Part shown: in pieces, positions 17,173 through 26,438 of the stretch
How positions within the stretch are numbered: the stretch's first letter is position 1
Layout: every line of letters begins with the position of its first letter
NCBI GenBank assembly: GCA_005938025.2
Contig: VCCI02000001.1
Coordinates: 1,736,001-1,800,000, forward strand
DNA: 64,000 nt
Direction of reading: 5' to 3'
Source: Inquilinus sp. KBS0705
Lineage (GTDB): Bacteria > Bacteroidota > Bacteroidia > Sphingobacteriales > Sphingobacteriaceae
The notes under the pieces: model-generated
Databases searched by the model: none
Seen by the model: only the letters and a program-made list of their open reading frames with translations
What the model was told of the DNA's origin: nothing
Position numbers and translations under genes: made by a program

Positions 17173-18072
17173 TCAATTGTTATTCTTCTCCATCATTTGC
17201 TTGTGAACGCTGATGATAAGTAAAACCCCTAAAAACACAAGGGCAAAGCCAATGACATGGACCCATCTGAACCGTTCGCCTAACAATAGATAAGACAAAA
17301 CTAAAGCACTTATTGGCATAACACCCATGAAAGTGGCGGCCGTACTGCCTTCTACCTGCTGAACTCCTTTATACCAAAGTACAGAGCCAAGCCCCATTGT
17401 ACCTGCACCGTAAAGCGCAAGATAGACCCAGCTTTTTACAGTCACGGCTGAAATTGTAAAATCGTGAAACTGCCAGATCATAAAAGGAATAAAACCAATA
17501 AAGCCAATAATTGCGGAAAAAGCTGCAATATCTTCAGGGGGATAATCTTTTGTGAGCGCTTTACCCATCAGTGTATAACCCGCCTCGCAGCAGATTGCGG
17601 CGACAACCAATATGACACCTAATAACTCATGTTTGCCCTTGTGTTCTCCATTATTACTAAGTTGCAACACTACGACCCCACCCACAGCTAAAACAATCGC
17701 AAAACCTTTCTTCCAGTTAAATTCATCTTTGAAAAACAAGACTGATAAAACAGCGGTAAGCGCGGGCGTCGCACTCATAATCACGCTGCCGGTTACACCT
17801 GAGATCATTTGCATTCCAAAAAGCATGAATGCTGTAAAGCCTAAAACTCCTACCACACTGATCCCGATCAGCAGCCACGCGTCCTTACCTTTGTATTTCT
17901 TTATACTTGAAAATTTAACAAATGGCATCAGTACCAAAAAAGCGAGTAAAACACGGAATCCACCCGCTACAAATACGGGAAAGTCTTTTGTGACCAGTTT
18001 ACTCAGCGGAGTGGCGCTTCCGAAGATCGCCATGCCCAACAGAAGCATTAAATATGTTTTGAAATTCTTCAT
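17173..18072 (-). CDS. EamA-family (DMT superfamily) membrane exporter
   Basis: 299 residues with ten hydrophobic segments in two EamA repeats (about residues 8-137 and 152-290). Typical text includes GSATPLSKLVTKDFPVFVAG and, in the second repeat, KGVQQVEGSTAATFMGVMP. Inner-membrane metabolite exporters of this family move amino acids, nucleosides or drugs; substrate cannot be read from sequence. It is the first intact metabolic gene of the accessory block and is transcribed away from the stress genes to its right. Confidence 0.88.
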   Translation of the reverse strand: MKNFKTYLMLLLGMAIFGSATPLSKLVTKDFPVFVAGGFRVLLAFLVLMPFVKFSSIKKYKGKDAWLLIGISVVGVLGFTAFMLFGMQMISGVTGSVIMSATPALTAVLSVLFFKDEFNWKKGFAIVLAVGGVVVLQLSNNGEHKGKHELLGVILVVAAICCEAGYTLMGKALTKDYPPEDIAAFSAIIGFIGFIPFMIWQFHDFTISAVTVKSWVYLALYGAGTMGLGSVLWYKGVQQVEGSTAATFMGVMPISALVLSYLLLGERFRWVHVIGFALVFLGVLLIISVHKQMMEKNNN

Positions 18073-18159
18073 TCGTCGATTATCTCTTTACTAAACTGAC
18101 AATCTAACGTTTTATATGTTTCTATTTAGTTAACAATAGCTTAAATGCCATTGTTGAGT

Positions 18160-18433
18160 CCTCCCCTTGTTTACAATCGAAAAGAGCAACTGAATATTCC
18201 CGGCTTTTATCCGGATTGGGCAAAACCTACGTACCAAACCATTAGGGTGTTGCTGCTTGCTTTTGTGCTGTTCGTTGCCTTTCTAACTCACTAATAGCTA
18301 TGATGTGACTTTGAGGGATATTAATCAGTTGCTAATCGACTCGGCATTGGCTACTCCAATAATAGAGGCGGAAGCCAAGCCTTATGTTTACAAACCAGCT
18401 TAGATGATTACCAGGTACTACAGCGCATAGTAA
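18160..18433 (+). pseudogene. Decayed mechanosensitive channel (MscS-type) gene
   Basis: Three short frames match consecutive parts of a Bacteroidota MscS protein. The first (about 18185-18294) reads QLNIPGFYPDWAKPTYQ and then a hydrophobic helix, ending in TAA. Directly after it, NSYDVTLRDINQLLIDSALA (18294 on) is the start of the C-terminal alpha/beta domain. The frame then shifts within TACAAACCAGCT (near 18395) to continue as TSLDDYQV. The pore region and most of the beta domain are missing between pieces one and two. A large internal deletion plus a frameshift makes it non-functional. Confidence 0.7.
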
Positions 18434-18454
18434 GGACAGCCTTATATTAGCTGA

Positions 18455-18637
18455 ACTGAAGTGCTTAATCCCGCTGTAACAAATTTAGGTTTAAGCACCG
18501 TCATTATAAGATCGGCAAATTCGTTATCGGTCGATACGCAAAGCGTTGACCTGGCCGGTTTAACAAAACCATTAAGAAAAACTGATGTTGTAAAATTACA
18601 ACAATGGCTCAGAAGCATTACCAATCACCTGAATTGA
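18455..18637 (+). pseudogene. Unassigned C-terminal remnant
   Basis: An open stretch of 60 codons without a start, reading TEVLNPAVTNLGLSTVIIRS then VDLAGLTKPLRKTDVVKLQQ and ending in TGA. It looks like real soluble protein, but the family is not recognised. It ends 26 bp before the permease ATG and follows the MscS remnant. Confidence 0.35.
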
Positions 18638-18663
18638 CACTGACCGTCCGATAATCCTGTAAA

Positions 18664-20409
18664 ATGAAAGAACTACATGTTGCCAACCATAAACTTAATG
18701 AATTACAGGCAACATCGATCTGTGGTAATGATATCAGTTCTTCCTGTCTTTATGTATCCGCGCTGACCATTGCTTATGCCGGGCAATATGCCTGGATATC
18801 GCTTTTGATTGTTGCGCTGGTTTTATTTCTTTTTCGCCGAATTTACGGTGAAGTAGTTGGTGCCTTGCCATTGAACGGCGGAGCCTACAATGTACTGCTA
18901 AACACGGCATCGAAACGTACAGCTTCTTTTGCCGCCTGCTTAACTATTCTATCCTACATGGCTACGGCGGTAATCTCTGCTTATGAGGCGATGTTTTATT
19001 TTCATGACATCGTTCATTCCCTGCCACTCATCCCGGCAACAATAATGATCCTTTTAATTTTTATGATGCTCGCCATAATCGGTATTGGCGAGTCTGCATT
19101 AGTCGCCGTGATCATTTTTATAACGCATTTAGCTTCTTTGAGCTTGTTGGTGTTAACCTGTTGCTGGTTTCTTTTTAACAATGGCTTAGCCATCTTTCAG
19201 GCTAATTGGGTTATGCCTGTAACATCCGGTGGATTAATAACGGCGTTGTTTCTCGGTTTTTCTGCAGCCATGCTGGGAATATCCGGTTTTGAAAGCTCAG
19301 CCAATTTTGTCGAGGAGCAACAGGAAGGCGTTTTTACAAAAACACTGCGCAATATGTGGTGGGTCGTTAGTTTCTTCAATCCGGTTATCGCCTTGCTCGC
19401 CCTTAGCATTATCCCGATGGTTTCCATTAATAACCACCGGGAGTCGCTGCTTTCTTTTATGGGGCAAACTGCGGGTGGTGGCTGGTTAAGCTATATTATC
19501 TCTATTGACGCCGTTTTGGTTTTAAGCGGGGCAGTTTTAACCTCTTATGTGGGTGTCACAGGGCTTGCAGAACGCATTACGTTGGACAGGATACTCCCAA
19601 ACTTTTTTTTGGCTAAAAATCGAAGAGGCGTAAACTACCGCATCGTCATCGGCTTTTTTCTCCTCTGTGTATCTATCCTGCTGGTAACAAAAGGGAACTT
19701 AGCCAACCTGGCCGGGGTTTACACCTTTTCATTTTTACTGGTAATGGCGCTGTTCGGTGTAGGTAATTTATTGCTTAAAGTTAAAAGAAGCAAACTTCCC
19801 CGGCTGGAATATGCACCTGTCATTTCCGTGGTCATCGCTATAGCTTTTGTTATTGCGGCTTTCTTGGGTAATATCGAACTTAACCTGCTATCATTTTACG
19901 TATTTATTCAATACCTGGTACCTGCAATGCTATTCATTCTGATTATGCTGAATCGGGCGCGGATACTCAGGTGGCTAATTTATTCGGTCAAGCATGTAAG
20001 TGTTCCGCTGCGAAACCTGGTCTTAAAGAATTTTCGTCTCCACCGCTCTCTGGTAAAACTCAATGCGCAGGAACTGGTATTTTTTACCCGTGGCGATAAT
20101 GTTTCGATCTTAAACAGGGTAATGATCTATGTGGAAGAAAATGAATCGACCATGCGGCTAAAGATCGTGCATATTATCAACAGTCTAAGTAATAACGAAA
20201 GTTTAAAAAAAGATATAGAAGTGCTGGACAGGGCTTACCCCGACATAGATATTGAGTTTGTAGAGATTGAAGGCAAATTTGGCCCGGATATCATCGATGA
20301 ACTTTCCCAGAAATGGGAAATTCCAAAAAATTTCATGTTCATTGGTGCTCCCAGCGACAAATTTCCTTACCACGTTTCAGAATTGGGAGGCGTCAGGCTC
20401 ATTATGTAA
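18664..20409 (+). CDS. APC-superfamily amino-acid permease with soluble C-terminal domain
   Basis: 581 residues. The N-terminal region (about residues 15-435) has the amino acid-polyamine-organocation fold with about twelve membrane segments; GNDISSSCLYVSALTIAYAG and ALPLNGGAYNVLLNTASKRT mark TM1 and TM2-3. The last 120-145 residues are soluble, with alternating strands and helices (RLKIVHIINSLSNNESLKKD; FMFIGAPSD), similar in layout to a Usp-like regulatory domain. It would import or exchange an amino acid at the inner membrane. The MscS gene starts 11 bp after its stop, so the two are co-transcribed. Substrate unknown. Confidence 0.82.
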   Translation: MKELHVANHKLNELQATSICGNDISSSCLYVSALTIAYAGQYAWISLLIVALVLFLFRRIYGEVVGALPLNGGAYNVLLNTASKRTASFAACLTILSYMATAVISAYEAMFYFHDIVHSLPLIPATIMILLIFMMLAIIGIGESALVAVIIFITHLASLSLLVLTCCWFLFNNGLAIFQANWVMPVTSGGLITALFLGFSAAMLGISGFESSANFVEEQQEGVFTKTLRNMWWVVSFFNPVIALLALSIIPMVSINNHRESLLSFMGQTAGGGWLSYIISIDAVLVLSGAVLTSYVGVTGLAERITLDRILPNFFLAKNRRGVNYRIVIGFFLLCVSILLVTKGNLANLAGVYTFSFLLVMALFGVGNLLLKVKRSKLPRLEYAPVISVVIAIAFVIAAFLGNIELNLLSFYVFIQYLVPAMLFILIMLNRARILRWLIYSVKHVSVPLRNLVLKNFRLHRSLVKLNAQELVFFTRGDNVSILNRVMIYVEENESTMRLKIVHIINSLSNNESLKKDIEVLDRAYPDIDIEFVEIEGKFGPDIIDELSQKWEIPKNFMFIGAPSDKFPYHVSELGGVRLIM

Positions 20410-20419
20410 TCGAAATAAC

Positions 20420-21301
20420 ATGGATATTCAAAAAGCTTATCAATTAGTTTCACAGAAACTGGCAACGTGGATGCACGATATGATCAAATTGCTGCCAAAC
20501 ATTATACTGTCGGCTATCGTGCTTGTCATTGGCTTCTTTATCGCAAAACTGATCAGAAAGACAGCAGCAAAATTAGTGAAAAGGATATCACAACATGCGG
20601 CGCTAAACAATCTGCTCGTATCAATCATCTATGTCACTTTTATTGGTCTCACTATCTTTACGGTATTGAGTATATTACACCTGGATACGGCGGTGACATC
20701 TGTTTTGGCTGGTGCCGGTATCCTTGGCCTGGCGCTTGCTTTTGCCTTTCAGGATATAGCTGCTAATTTCATTTCCGGAATATTCATTTCATTTCGCAGC
20801 CCAATCCAGGTGGGTGATATTGTTAAGATCAAAGATTACATGGGTAAAGTTGAGGAGATTAATTTGCGCGACACGGTAATTCGTACTTTTCAGGGCCAAA
20901 TGGTTATCATTCCCAACAAAGATGTTTTTCAAAATCCAATAGAAAACTTTACCCTGTTAGGCAAAAGAAGAATGGATCTTTCTGTAGGCATCTCATACGG
21001 CGATGATCTTGAAAAGGTTAAACAAGTCACTCTGCGGGCGGTGCAGGGCATCAAGAGTCTTTCACCCGATGATGAGATCACGCTTTTTTATACCGAATTT
21101 GGTGATAGTTCCATCAACTATGTGATCAGGCTATGGGTCGGCACGACTGAGCAGAGGGATTTTCTAGACGTCAAAAGCCAGGCCATCATGCGTATTAAAA
21201 AGGCCTATGATGAAAATGATATTATGATACCTTTCCCTATACGTACGATGGATTTCGGGATAAAGGGAGAAACACCTTTGGCAGAAATGCTTAAGGGCTA
21301 A
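20420..21301 (+). CDS. mscS: Small-conductance mechanosensitive channel MscS
   Basis: 293 residues from ATG 20420, close to E. coli MscS (286). An ATG-like start further upstream would overlap the permease. It has three N-terminal membrane helices, then the pore helix and its continuation (AGAGILGLALAFAFQDIAAN), the beta domain (FQGQMVIIPNKDVFQNPIEN) and the C-terminal alpha/beta domain. The channel opens under membrane tension in hypo-osmotic shock and releases small solutes. It lies directly downstream of an APC permease and upstream of Usp and DUF2147 genes. Confidence 0.94.
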   Translation: MDIQKAYQLVSQKLATWMHDMIKLLPNIILSAIVLVIGFFIAKLIRKTAAKLVKRISQHAALNNLLVSIIYVTFIGLTIFTVLSILHLDTAVTSVLAGAGILGLALAFAFQDIAANFISGIFISFRSPIQVGDIVKIKDYMGKVEEINLRDTVIRTFQGQMVIIPNKDVFQNPIENFTLLGKRRMDLSVGISYGDDLEKVKQVTLRAVQGIKSLSPDDEITLFYTEFGDSSINYVIRLWVGTTEQRDFLDVKSQAIMRIKKAYDENDIMIPFPIRTMDFGIKGETPLAEMLKG

Positions 21302-21449
21302 TAATAAGAGTAAGTAAAGAAATCTCTGAATTTATTGTGTATTTTCTGGAATAAATTTGCATTTACAAGTTCATTTCCGTATATTGATCATACTCCAATG
21401 AATGGCTATCTGATCATTCGCCAATATTTAACCACTAATTATGATTCTT

Positions 21450-22376
21450 ATGAAAAATCAAATAAAAAATATCCTTGTACCCGTTGACCTTTCCAAAACC
21501 TCATTGAATGCTTTAAATACCGGCATTCAAATGGCAAAGCGGCAAAAAGCTCAATTGCATCTATTATACGTGCAAGACCTTATGGATTATTATCCTAAAA
21601 TGGGCCGATTAACAACGTTGCAACCCATAATGGAAGACAGTTGGGAACGGAACCGTAAATTACTTAAAAAAATCGTTCAATCAATCAGATACAGTCATGA
21701 AGTCAATTGCAGCTTAGAAATTGTTGCTGGTTATAAAAGTGTGATAATTGCCGAAAAAGCCAAAGAATTACAAATAGATGTTATCGTTATAGGAACGGAA
21801 CCTGATCTCTCTGAACAATCTTACCTGATTGATAGTCTGCCATATAAGCTGTTGCAAAACACGATAAGCCATGTACTGATCGTTCCAGCTAATAAAGAAG
21901 TGAATGCCTTCGATCGTATCATCTTTCCGGTAATGAGTCAGGAAAATCCGATCGCAAAACTGCAGCTCTCTAAAAGCATTATAGAAAAGAACAATGCGGT
22001 TGTAACTGTTGTAGGTATAGTAAAGCAACAGGATCTGACGCTATTAAAATCCATAAGAGATCTTTCAGAACGTATTAAACGCAGTCTCAAAATGTTAGCC
22101 GAATCAGTTACCAGGCGTTCTGTTTATACGTTAGAATCCGCTAAAGAGATATCCGACCTTTCGACGGTAGAAAAAGCGAAGTTGATCGTCTTAAGTGGTG
22201 ATACCAATCGAACTTTAAAAGAGTTCTTTTTCGGTAGCTTCATCCAGCGTATGATTCGTAATACGGAAACAGCAGTACTGTTTGTCAAAGGCGGAAACTA
22301 TGCAGAGAAACAATCATCAGAAACTTTAAAGTTGGCTTATGTCAACATCTCGAAATTAAACCATTACGCCTTATAA
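21450..22376 (+). CDS. Universal stress protein, tandem domain
   Basis: 308 residues from the ATG at 21450; an in-frame ATG at 21441 is possible. The first Usp domain (about 1-150) begins KNILVPVDLSKTSLNALNTG. A second, weaker domain follows (about 151-290; DRIIFPVMSQ...). The usual glycine-rich ATP motif (G-x2-G-x9-G-S/T) is not seen in either half: the first has GTEPDLSEQSYLIDSLPYKL and the second SGDTNRTLKEFFFGSFIQ. It may therefore belong to the non-ATP-binding type. Cytoplasmic. DUF2147 follows 14 bp after, on the same strand. Confidence 0.8.
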   Translation: MKNQIKNILVPVDLSKTSLNALNTGIQMAKRQKAQLHLLYVQDLMDYYPKMGRLTTLQPIMEDSWERNRKLLKKIVQSIRYSHEVNCSLEIVAGYKSVIIAEKAKELQIDVIVIGTEPDLSEQSYLIDSLPYKLLQNTISHVLIVPANKEVNAFDRIIFPVMSQENPIAKLQLSKSIIEKNNAVVTVVGIVKQQDLTLLKSIRDLSERIKRSLKMLAESVTRRSVYTLESAKEISDLSTVEKAKLIVLSGDTNRTLKEFFFGSFIQRMIRNTETAVLFVKGGNYAEKQSSETLKLAYVNISKLNHYAL

Positions 22377-22390
22377 ACGTCCAATGTCAT

Positions 22391-22861
22391 ATGTCTACTA
22401 ACCGTAAAAGCAGTTTCTTTCCTTTTGTTGTAACATTCATATCAATGTTTTATTTCTCTGCTGTTGTTGCCCAAACTACAGCAGCAAGCGACCGTATCTG
22501 CGGCAACTGGGAAAATCAAGAGAAAACACTTCGTATCAAGGTATTTAAGGAAAATAATGATTTCAAAGCAAAGATCATTTGGTTTAGCGATACCGAAGGC
22601 AAGCCAATGAACTACTGGAAGGATAAGCGTAATCCTGATCCCAAATTACGCAACCGTACCATCTTAGGCATGAGTATTTTAAGAAATTTAAATTACAATC
22701 CAAGCAAAGGCACGTGGGAAAACGGGAAGGTATATGATTCCAAACATGGAAAAGAATGGAACGCCTCTGCGGCCATTGATAAAGGAGACTACTTAAAAGT
22801 AAGGGGTTATTGGCACTTTAAGTGGATCGGAAAGACGATGACTTTCCACCGTATTCCATGA
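22391..22861 (+). CDS. DUF2147 secreted protein
   Basis: 156 residues. An N-terminal signal sequence (hydrophobic stretch ending at VVAQT, about residue 30) is followed by one DUF2147 domain (CGNWENQEKTLRIKVF near the start; GYWHFKWIGKTMTFHRIP at the end). The family is a small secreted beta-barrel of unknown function, common in Bacteroidota. It lies 14 bp after the Usp gene and is followed by a weak hairpin, so it probably ends the permease-mscS-usp transcript. Confidence 0.82.
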   Translation: MSTNRKSSFFPFVVTFISMFYFSAVVAQTTAASDRICGNWENQEKTLRIKVFKENNDFKAKIIWFSDTEGKPMNYWKDKRNPDPKLRNRTILGMSILRNLNYNPSKGTWENGKVYDSKHGKEWNASAAIDKGDYLKVRGYWHFKWIGKTMTFHRIP

Positions 22862-22878
22862 ATTTTCCGCAAAAAATA

Positions 22879-22900
22879 CTTTCCCGGATTTCGGGAAAAG
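22879..22900 (+). terminator. Probable terminator after the DUF2147 gene
   Basis: CTTTCCCG and CGGGAAAAG form an 8-bp stem with one extra A, followed by a T-rich stretch (TTTTAGTTTTATTTT). Confidence 0.55.
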
Positions 22901-22923
22901 CATTTTAGTTTTATTTTAAAATG

Positions 22924-23166
22924 TTAACGAACAACACTGTTTCTTTTATTTTCAGTATCCAAATCAATATAAAAAAATATTGATCCGAAAAGCAATATGA
23001 CACCGCCCATATAAGCCGGAATTTTCACAGACCAATTTCCATTCAAGGTGGTAATTGAGGCGGATCCACCGCTGTCGTCGGGATTTTCGTGCTGTTTGTA
23101 AAATACGTTACCACAAATTACGAGTAGTAGACCGGCTGCGATCATGAATATGCTTAACTTTTTCAT
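22924..23166 (-). CDS. Small two-helix membrane protein, unknown
   Basis: 80 residues with two hydrophobic segments: an N-terminal one (KLSIFMIAAGLLLVICGNVF) and a second at about residues 52-68 (AYMGGVILLFGSIFFYI). A polar 30-residue loop lies between them and the C-terminal tail is charged. No family recognised. It is convergent with DUF2147 and divergent from the HtrA gene. It is probably a real gene, given codon content and layout, but unsupported by homology here. Confidence 0.55.
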   Translation of the reverse strand: MKKLSIFMIAAGLLLVICGNVFYKQHENPDDSGGSASITTLNGNWSVKIPAYMGGVILLFGSIFFYIDLDTENKRNSVVR

Positions 23167-23525
23167 AAAGATAGTTTTTATAACCTACAGGGACAGCGGA
23201 AGTTTTGCAGAGAAAAACGGGCGCTAAGAGAGAGGATATTCATAAGACAACTAACACCTGCATTTGTTTACAGATTTTTAAAATGATTTGCTTCATTATA
23301 AAATAAGTGTTTATCTCCGTGTCTGCAAACAATTTGCTTAAAAGTAGGGTATTATAATAAGGCTTTCAATTCCGGTATAATTATTCTTAATTATTCATCA
23401 CATCAGAGGCAATAAACGCCTTTAAGCATGGTCGAGAACTCCGTTCATGCAGCCATAGACAGGATAAAAGCAGTATTGGATACCATGCTAAGGAAATTTA
23501 GCCATTCAAAATAAAACGCGATGCT
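23167..23525. other. Intergenic region with a possible small ORF
   Basis: 359 bp between the small membrane protein and the HtrA gene. A 28-codon ORF (23428-23514, MVENSVHAAIDRIKAVLDTM...) predicts one amphipathic helix and ends 11 bp before the protease start; it could be a leader peptide or chance. The rest is AT-rich and must contain the divergent promoters. Confidence 0.35.
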
Positions 23526-25025
23526 ATGAACAAAGTTGGATTGATTGTGATCACCGCTGCTGTTGCAGGACTGGTGAGCTTCTCTACTTTTAAAATAATG
23601 GGGTCTTCCAATGCGGCGGCTGATAATCCAGCCGATACGGGAGCCCAATCCATTTACTTTGCCAAAACTCCGGTGGGCGGCCGGTCGACTGCAAATACCC
23701 CGGAATTTACGCAGGCAGCAGCACTTGTTACCCGGTCCATTGTTCACATTAAAGTAAAGTTAAATAGAGAAGCAGGCAATGATCTGTACGATCCCTACTA
23801 TGGGTCTCAGCAACCTGCGTCGCAGGTTATGGCTTCAGGTTCAGGTGTTATCTTTAGTAAAGACGGTTACATCGTAACCAATAACCACGTAGTAGAAGGG
23901 GCTACGCAGATAGAGGTGATCTTAACTGACAAACGGATTTTCCCCGCAAAACTGATCGGACGCGACCCGAATACCGACCTGGCAGTTATCCGGATTGCCA
24001 CTAATGATCTTCAACCCATCGGTATCGGCAACTCAGATAACGTACAGATTGGCGAATGGGTCTTAGCTGCGGGATATCCGTTTTCACTTAACACAACGGT
24101 GACCGCGGGCATTGTGAGCGCCAAAGAAAGAAGTATCGGCATCATTGGTAAGCCGGAAAGCGGCCAACCTGCCACAGCTTCGGCCATGAGTTCGGCTGTT
24201 GAAGCTTACATTCAAACCGATGCAGCTATCAACCCCGGCAACAGCGGCGGCGCTTTAGTAAATACCAATGGCCAGCTCATCGGTATCAATGCGGCCATTG
24301 CTTCACAAACCGGGAGTTACGAAGGCTACGGTTTTGCTATTCCGGTTAATCTGGCAAAAAAAATCGTGGACGACCTGATCAAATATGGCACGGTAAAACG
24401 CGGTTTATTGGGCGTAAGTTTTCCGTCACCCGCTACTGAAGATCAGTTCATGATAAGGCAAGGTATTAAACCAGGTAGCGTACAGGGCGCTTATGTGACT
24501 GATGTGCAGGTTAACAGTGCCGCTGCAGCAGGCGGCTTGAAACCGGGTGATATCATCCAGCAGATCGATGATGCGAAAATCGAATCATCCGTCGAATTAT
24601 CCGAAAGGATTGCCAGGCACAATCCGGGCGATGAGCTTAGCCTTTCAGTAAAACGCGGAGATCAAACGATCACTACAACCGTTACGCTGAAGTCGCAGGA
24701 AGCAGCGCCAGAGGCTAGAAAAGCTGCTGATCTTCCTGCGTTATCATTACAGTTGGGCGCCACGTTTGCACCCTTGAGCGATGCTTTTAAACAGCATTAC
24801 CGCATGACCACCGGTTTGGCCGTGACGGGCGTTGACCCCGAAGGTCTTTTTGCACAAATCGGCATTCAACGGGGCGCAATCATTTTAAGTATCAACGGCA
24901 GCCGTATTAACAGCGTCAACGATATGGCCGCAGCTTTCAAAGTAGCAGGCAATGGTATCCTCCGTTTTGAATGTGTCACGCCGGACGGCTCCCGTATTGT
25001 TTTTAATTTATCACTTGGCGCTTAA
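23526..25025 (+). CDS. HtrA/DegP-type periplasmic serine protease (S1C)
   Basis: 499 residues. One N-terminal hydrophobic segment (signal or anchor, residues about 4-25) is followed by a trypsin-like domain with the full triad: His in VTNNHVVEG, Asp in PNTDLAVI, and Ser in NPGNSGGALV. Two PDZ domains follow (about 295-390 and 405-495; GLKPGDIIQQIDD, IQRGAIILSING). It would degrade or refold misfolded envelope proteins in the periplasm. It stands alone in an envelope-stress neighbourhood. Confidence 0.94.
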   Translation: MNKVGLIVITAAVAGLVSFSTFKIMGSSNAAADNPADTGAQSIYFAKTPVGGRSTANTPEFTQAAALVTRSIVHIKVKLNREAGNDLYDPYYGSQQPASQVMASGSGVIFSKDGYIVTNNHVVEGATQIEVILTDKRIFPAKLIGRDPNTDLAVIRIATNDLQPIGIGNSDNVQIGEWVLAAGYPFSLNTTVTAGIVSAKERSIGIIGKPESGQPATASAMSSAVEAYIQTDAAINPGNSGGALVNTNGQLIGINAAIASQTGSYEGYGFAIPVNLAKKIVDDLIKYGTVKRGLLGVSFPSPATEDQFMIRQGIKPGSVQGAYVTDVQVNSAAAAGGLKPGDIIQQIDDAKIESSVELSERIARHNPGDELSLSVKRGDQTITTTVTLKSQEAAPEARKAADLPALSLQLGATFAPLSDAFKQHYRMTTGLAVTGVDPEGLFAQIGIQRGAIILSINGSRINSVNDMAAAFKVAGNGILRFECVTPDGSRIVFNLSLGA

Positions 25026-25183
25026 TTAACTTCTGGATATATAATGACTTATTTCAGGCGGACAAGCACGAAGACTTTATCTTCCCAGAACCATTAAGGG
25101 CATTAATAGTTAAAGAAGTGTTTAAAATAGTTTATTCCGGGTCACTAACACCAGGTAGATATCGGAATTTAAATCAGAAATAA
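25026..25183 (+). pseudogene. Possible short coding remnant
   Basis: An open stretch of about 52 codons without a start, reading NDLFQADKHEDFIFPEPLRA and ending at TAA 25181-25183. It fills the gap between the HtrA and AI-2E transporter genes. It reads like a helical protein end but is not recognised. It could be chance. Confidence 0.25.
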
Positions 25184-25255
25184 TGCCTGACTACCGGATC
25201 GGAGTTGCGCGTCTTGACCTTCCTAAAAGCTTGGAATGGCTATAATTTGATAGAA

Positions 25256-26353
25256 ATGAATAAAGTAAATGATTTCCTTCCACGCAGTGTATCAACACTG
25301 CTATTACTGTTCCTGATATTTGGAGGCCTGTATTTTTCAGCAGGGTTTTTAACTCCTATTGCGCTTGCGGGCATATTGGCTATGCTTTTCCTGCCCTTTA
25401 GCAGATGGATGGAGAAAAAAGGTGTTAACCGAACTGTGGCGGCGGTTATATGTGTGCTTACCCTTATTTTGGTAGTAACGGCGTTTCTTTTTCTTATAAG
25501 CTGGAGAGTTTCTAATTTGCAGACTAATCTGGATCAGATTGAACAACAATTCAATAAATATGTTGGGCAGGTACAAAATTTTGTTAATAATAGTTTTGGG
25601 GTATCAAAACAGCAACAGGATCAAATGCTGAAAAAGCAAGGATCATCCGGAGCAAGCGGTGCAGCAACCTATATAGCAGGGTTCGTCGCTACGTTGTTAA
25701 GCTCCGTGACTACTGCCGTTCTGTTACTAATTTATATATTTCTCTTTATTAATTCCCGGGCGCACTTTAAAAAGTTCCTGTTAAAATTGGTAAAGCCGGA
25801 AGATCAGGCAAATACAAAACATATCATTACGCAAACCACAGAAGTCGCTCAAAATTACGTTTCAGGACTTGCTAAAATGATTTTTTGCCTGTGGATAATG
25901 TATAGCATTGGTTTTTCCGTTGTAGGGGTTAACAATGCAATATTCTTTGCCATTCTTTGCGGAACATTAGAGATTATACCATTTGTAGGTAATATCACGG
26001 GCACAGGGCTTACCGTATTGATGGCATTGGCACAAGGCGGCGGTAGCAACATGGTAATTAGCGTATTGATCACTTATAGCCTGGTGCAGTTTATTCAAAG
26101 TTATATTCTGCAGCCGCTGGTTGTGGGTAAGGACGTAGATGTAAGCCCGCTGTTTACCATAATGGTGTTGGTTTTAGGTGAAGCAGTATGGGGCGTAGGT
26201 GGTATGATACTGGCTATTCCGGTCCTGGGAATGATAAAGATCGTTTGCGACCATGTTGAACCGTTAAAACCTTATGGCTACCTGATAGGAAATGGCGAGG
26301 ATGGCAAAAAAGAAAAACCAGTGACCGAAAAAATAAAGTCCTGGTTCAAATAA
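25256..26353 (+). CDS. AI-2E/PerM-family membrane transporter
   Basis: 365 residues from ATG 25256; a TTG in frame at 25205 is less likely. It has the eight-helix AI-2E exporter (YdiK/PerM) layout: two helices near the N-terminus, a long soluble/coiled segment (LQTNLDQIEQQFNKYVGQVQ), then the conserved C-terminal helices (EIIPFVGNITGTGLTVLMAL; YILQPLVVGKDVDVSPLFTI). Members include autoinducer-2 exporters and Na+/H+ antiporters. The substrate here is unknown. It sits between HtrA and the convergent trehalose synthesis gene. Confidence 0.88.
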   Translation: MNKVNDFLPRSVSTLLLLFLIFGGLYFSAGFLTPIALAGILAMLFLPFSRWMEKKGVNRTVAAVICVLTLILVVTAFLFLISWRVSNLQTNLDQIEQQFNKYVGQVQNFVNNSFGVSKQQQDQMLKKQGSSGASGAATYIAGFVATLLSSVTTAVLLLIYIFLFINSRAHFKKFLLKLVKPEDQANTKHIITQTTEVAQNYVSGLAKMIFCLWIMYSIGFSVVGVNNAIFFAILCGTLEIIPFVGNITGTGLTVLMALAQGGGSNMVISVLITYSLVQFIQSYILQPLVVGKDVDVSPLFTIMVLVLGEAVWGVGGMILAIPVLGMIKIVCDHVEPLKPYGYLIGNGEDGKKEKPVTEKIKSWFK

Positions 26354-26438
26354 GTGTAACGAATCAAATAAAAACTCTTAAATAACTTCCGTTAGGCTGT
26401 AATTCTGATTTTGCAGGTTACTCACAAAACCCATTTGT

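Noticed and set aside
17612..18094. A 160-codon plus-strand open frame.
   Set aside because: It is antisense to the EamA exporter, which has full-length family features.
18442..18624. A minus-strand 60-codon open frame.
   Set aside because: The opposite strand reads as a more protein-like remnant, and the minus frame has no features.
20267..20419. A longer start for the MscS gene at 20267.
   Set aside because: It would overlap the permease by more than 140 bp. The ATG at 20420 gives the normal MscS length and N-terminus.
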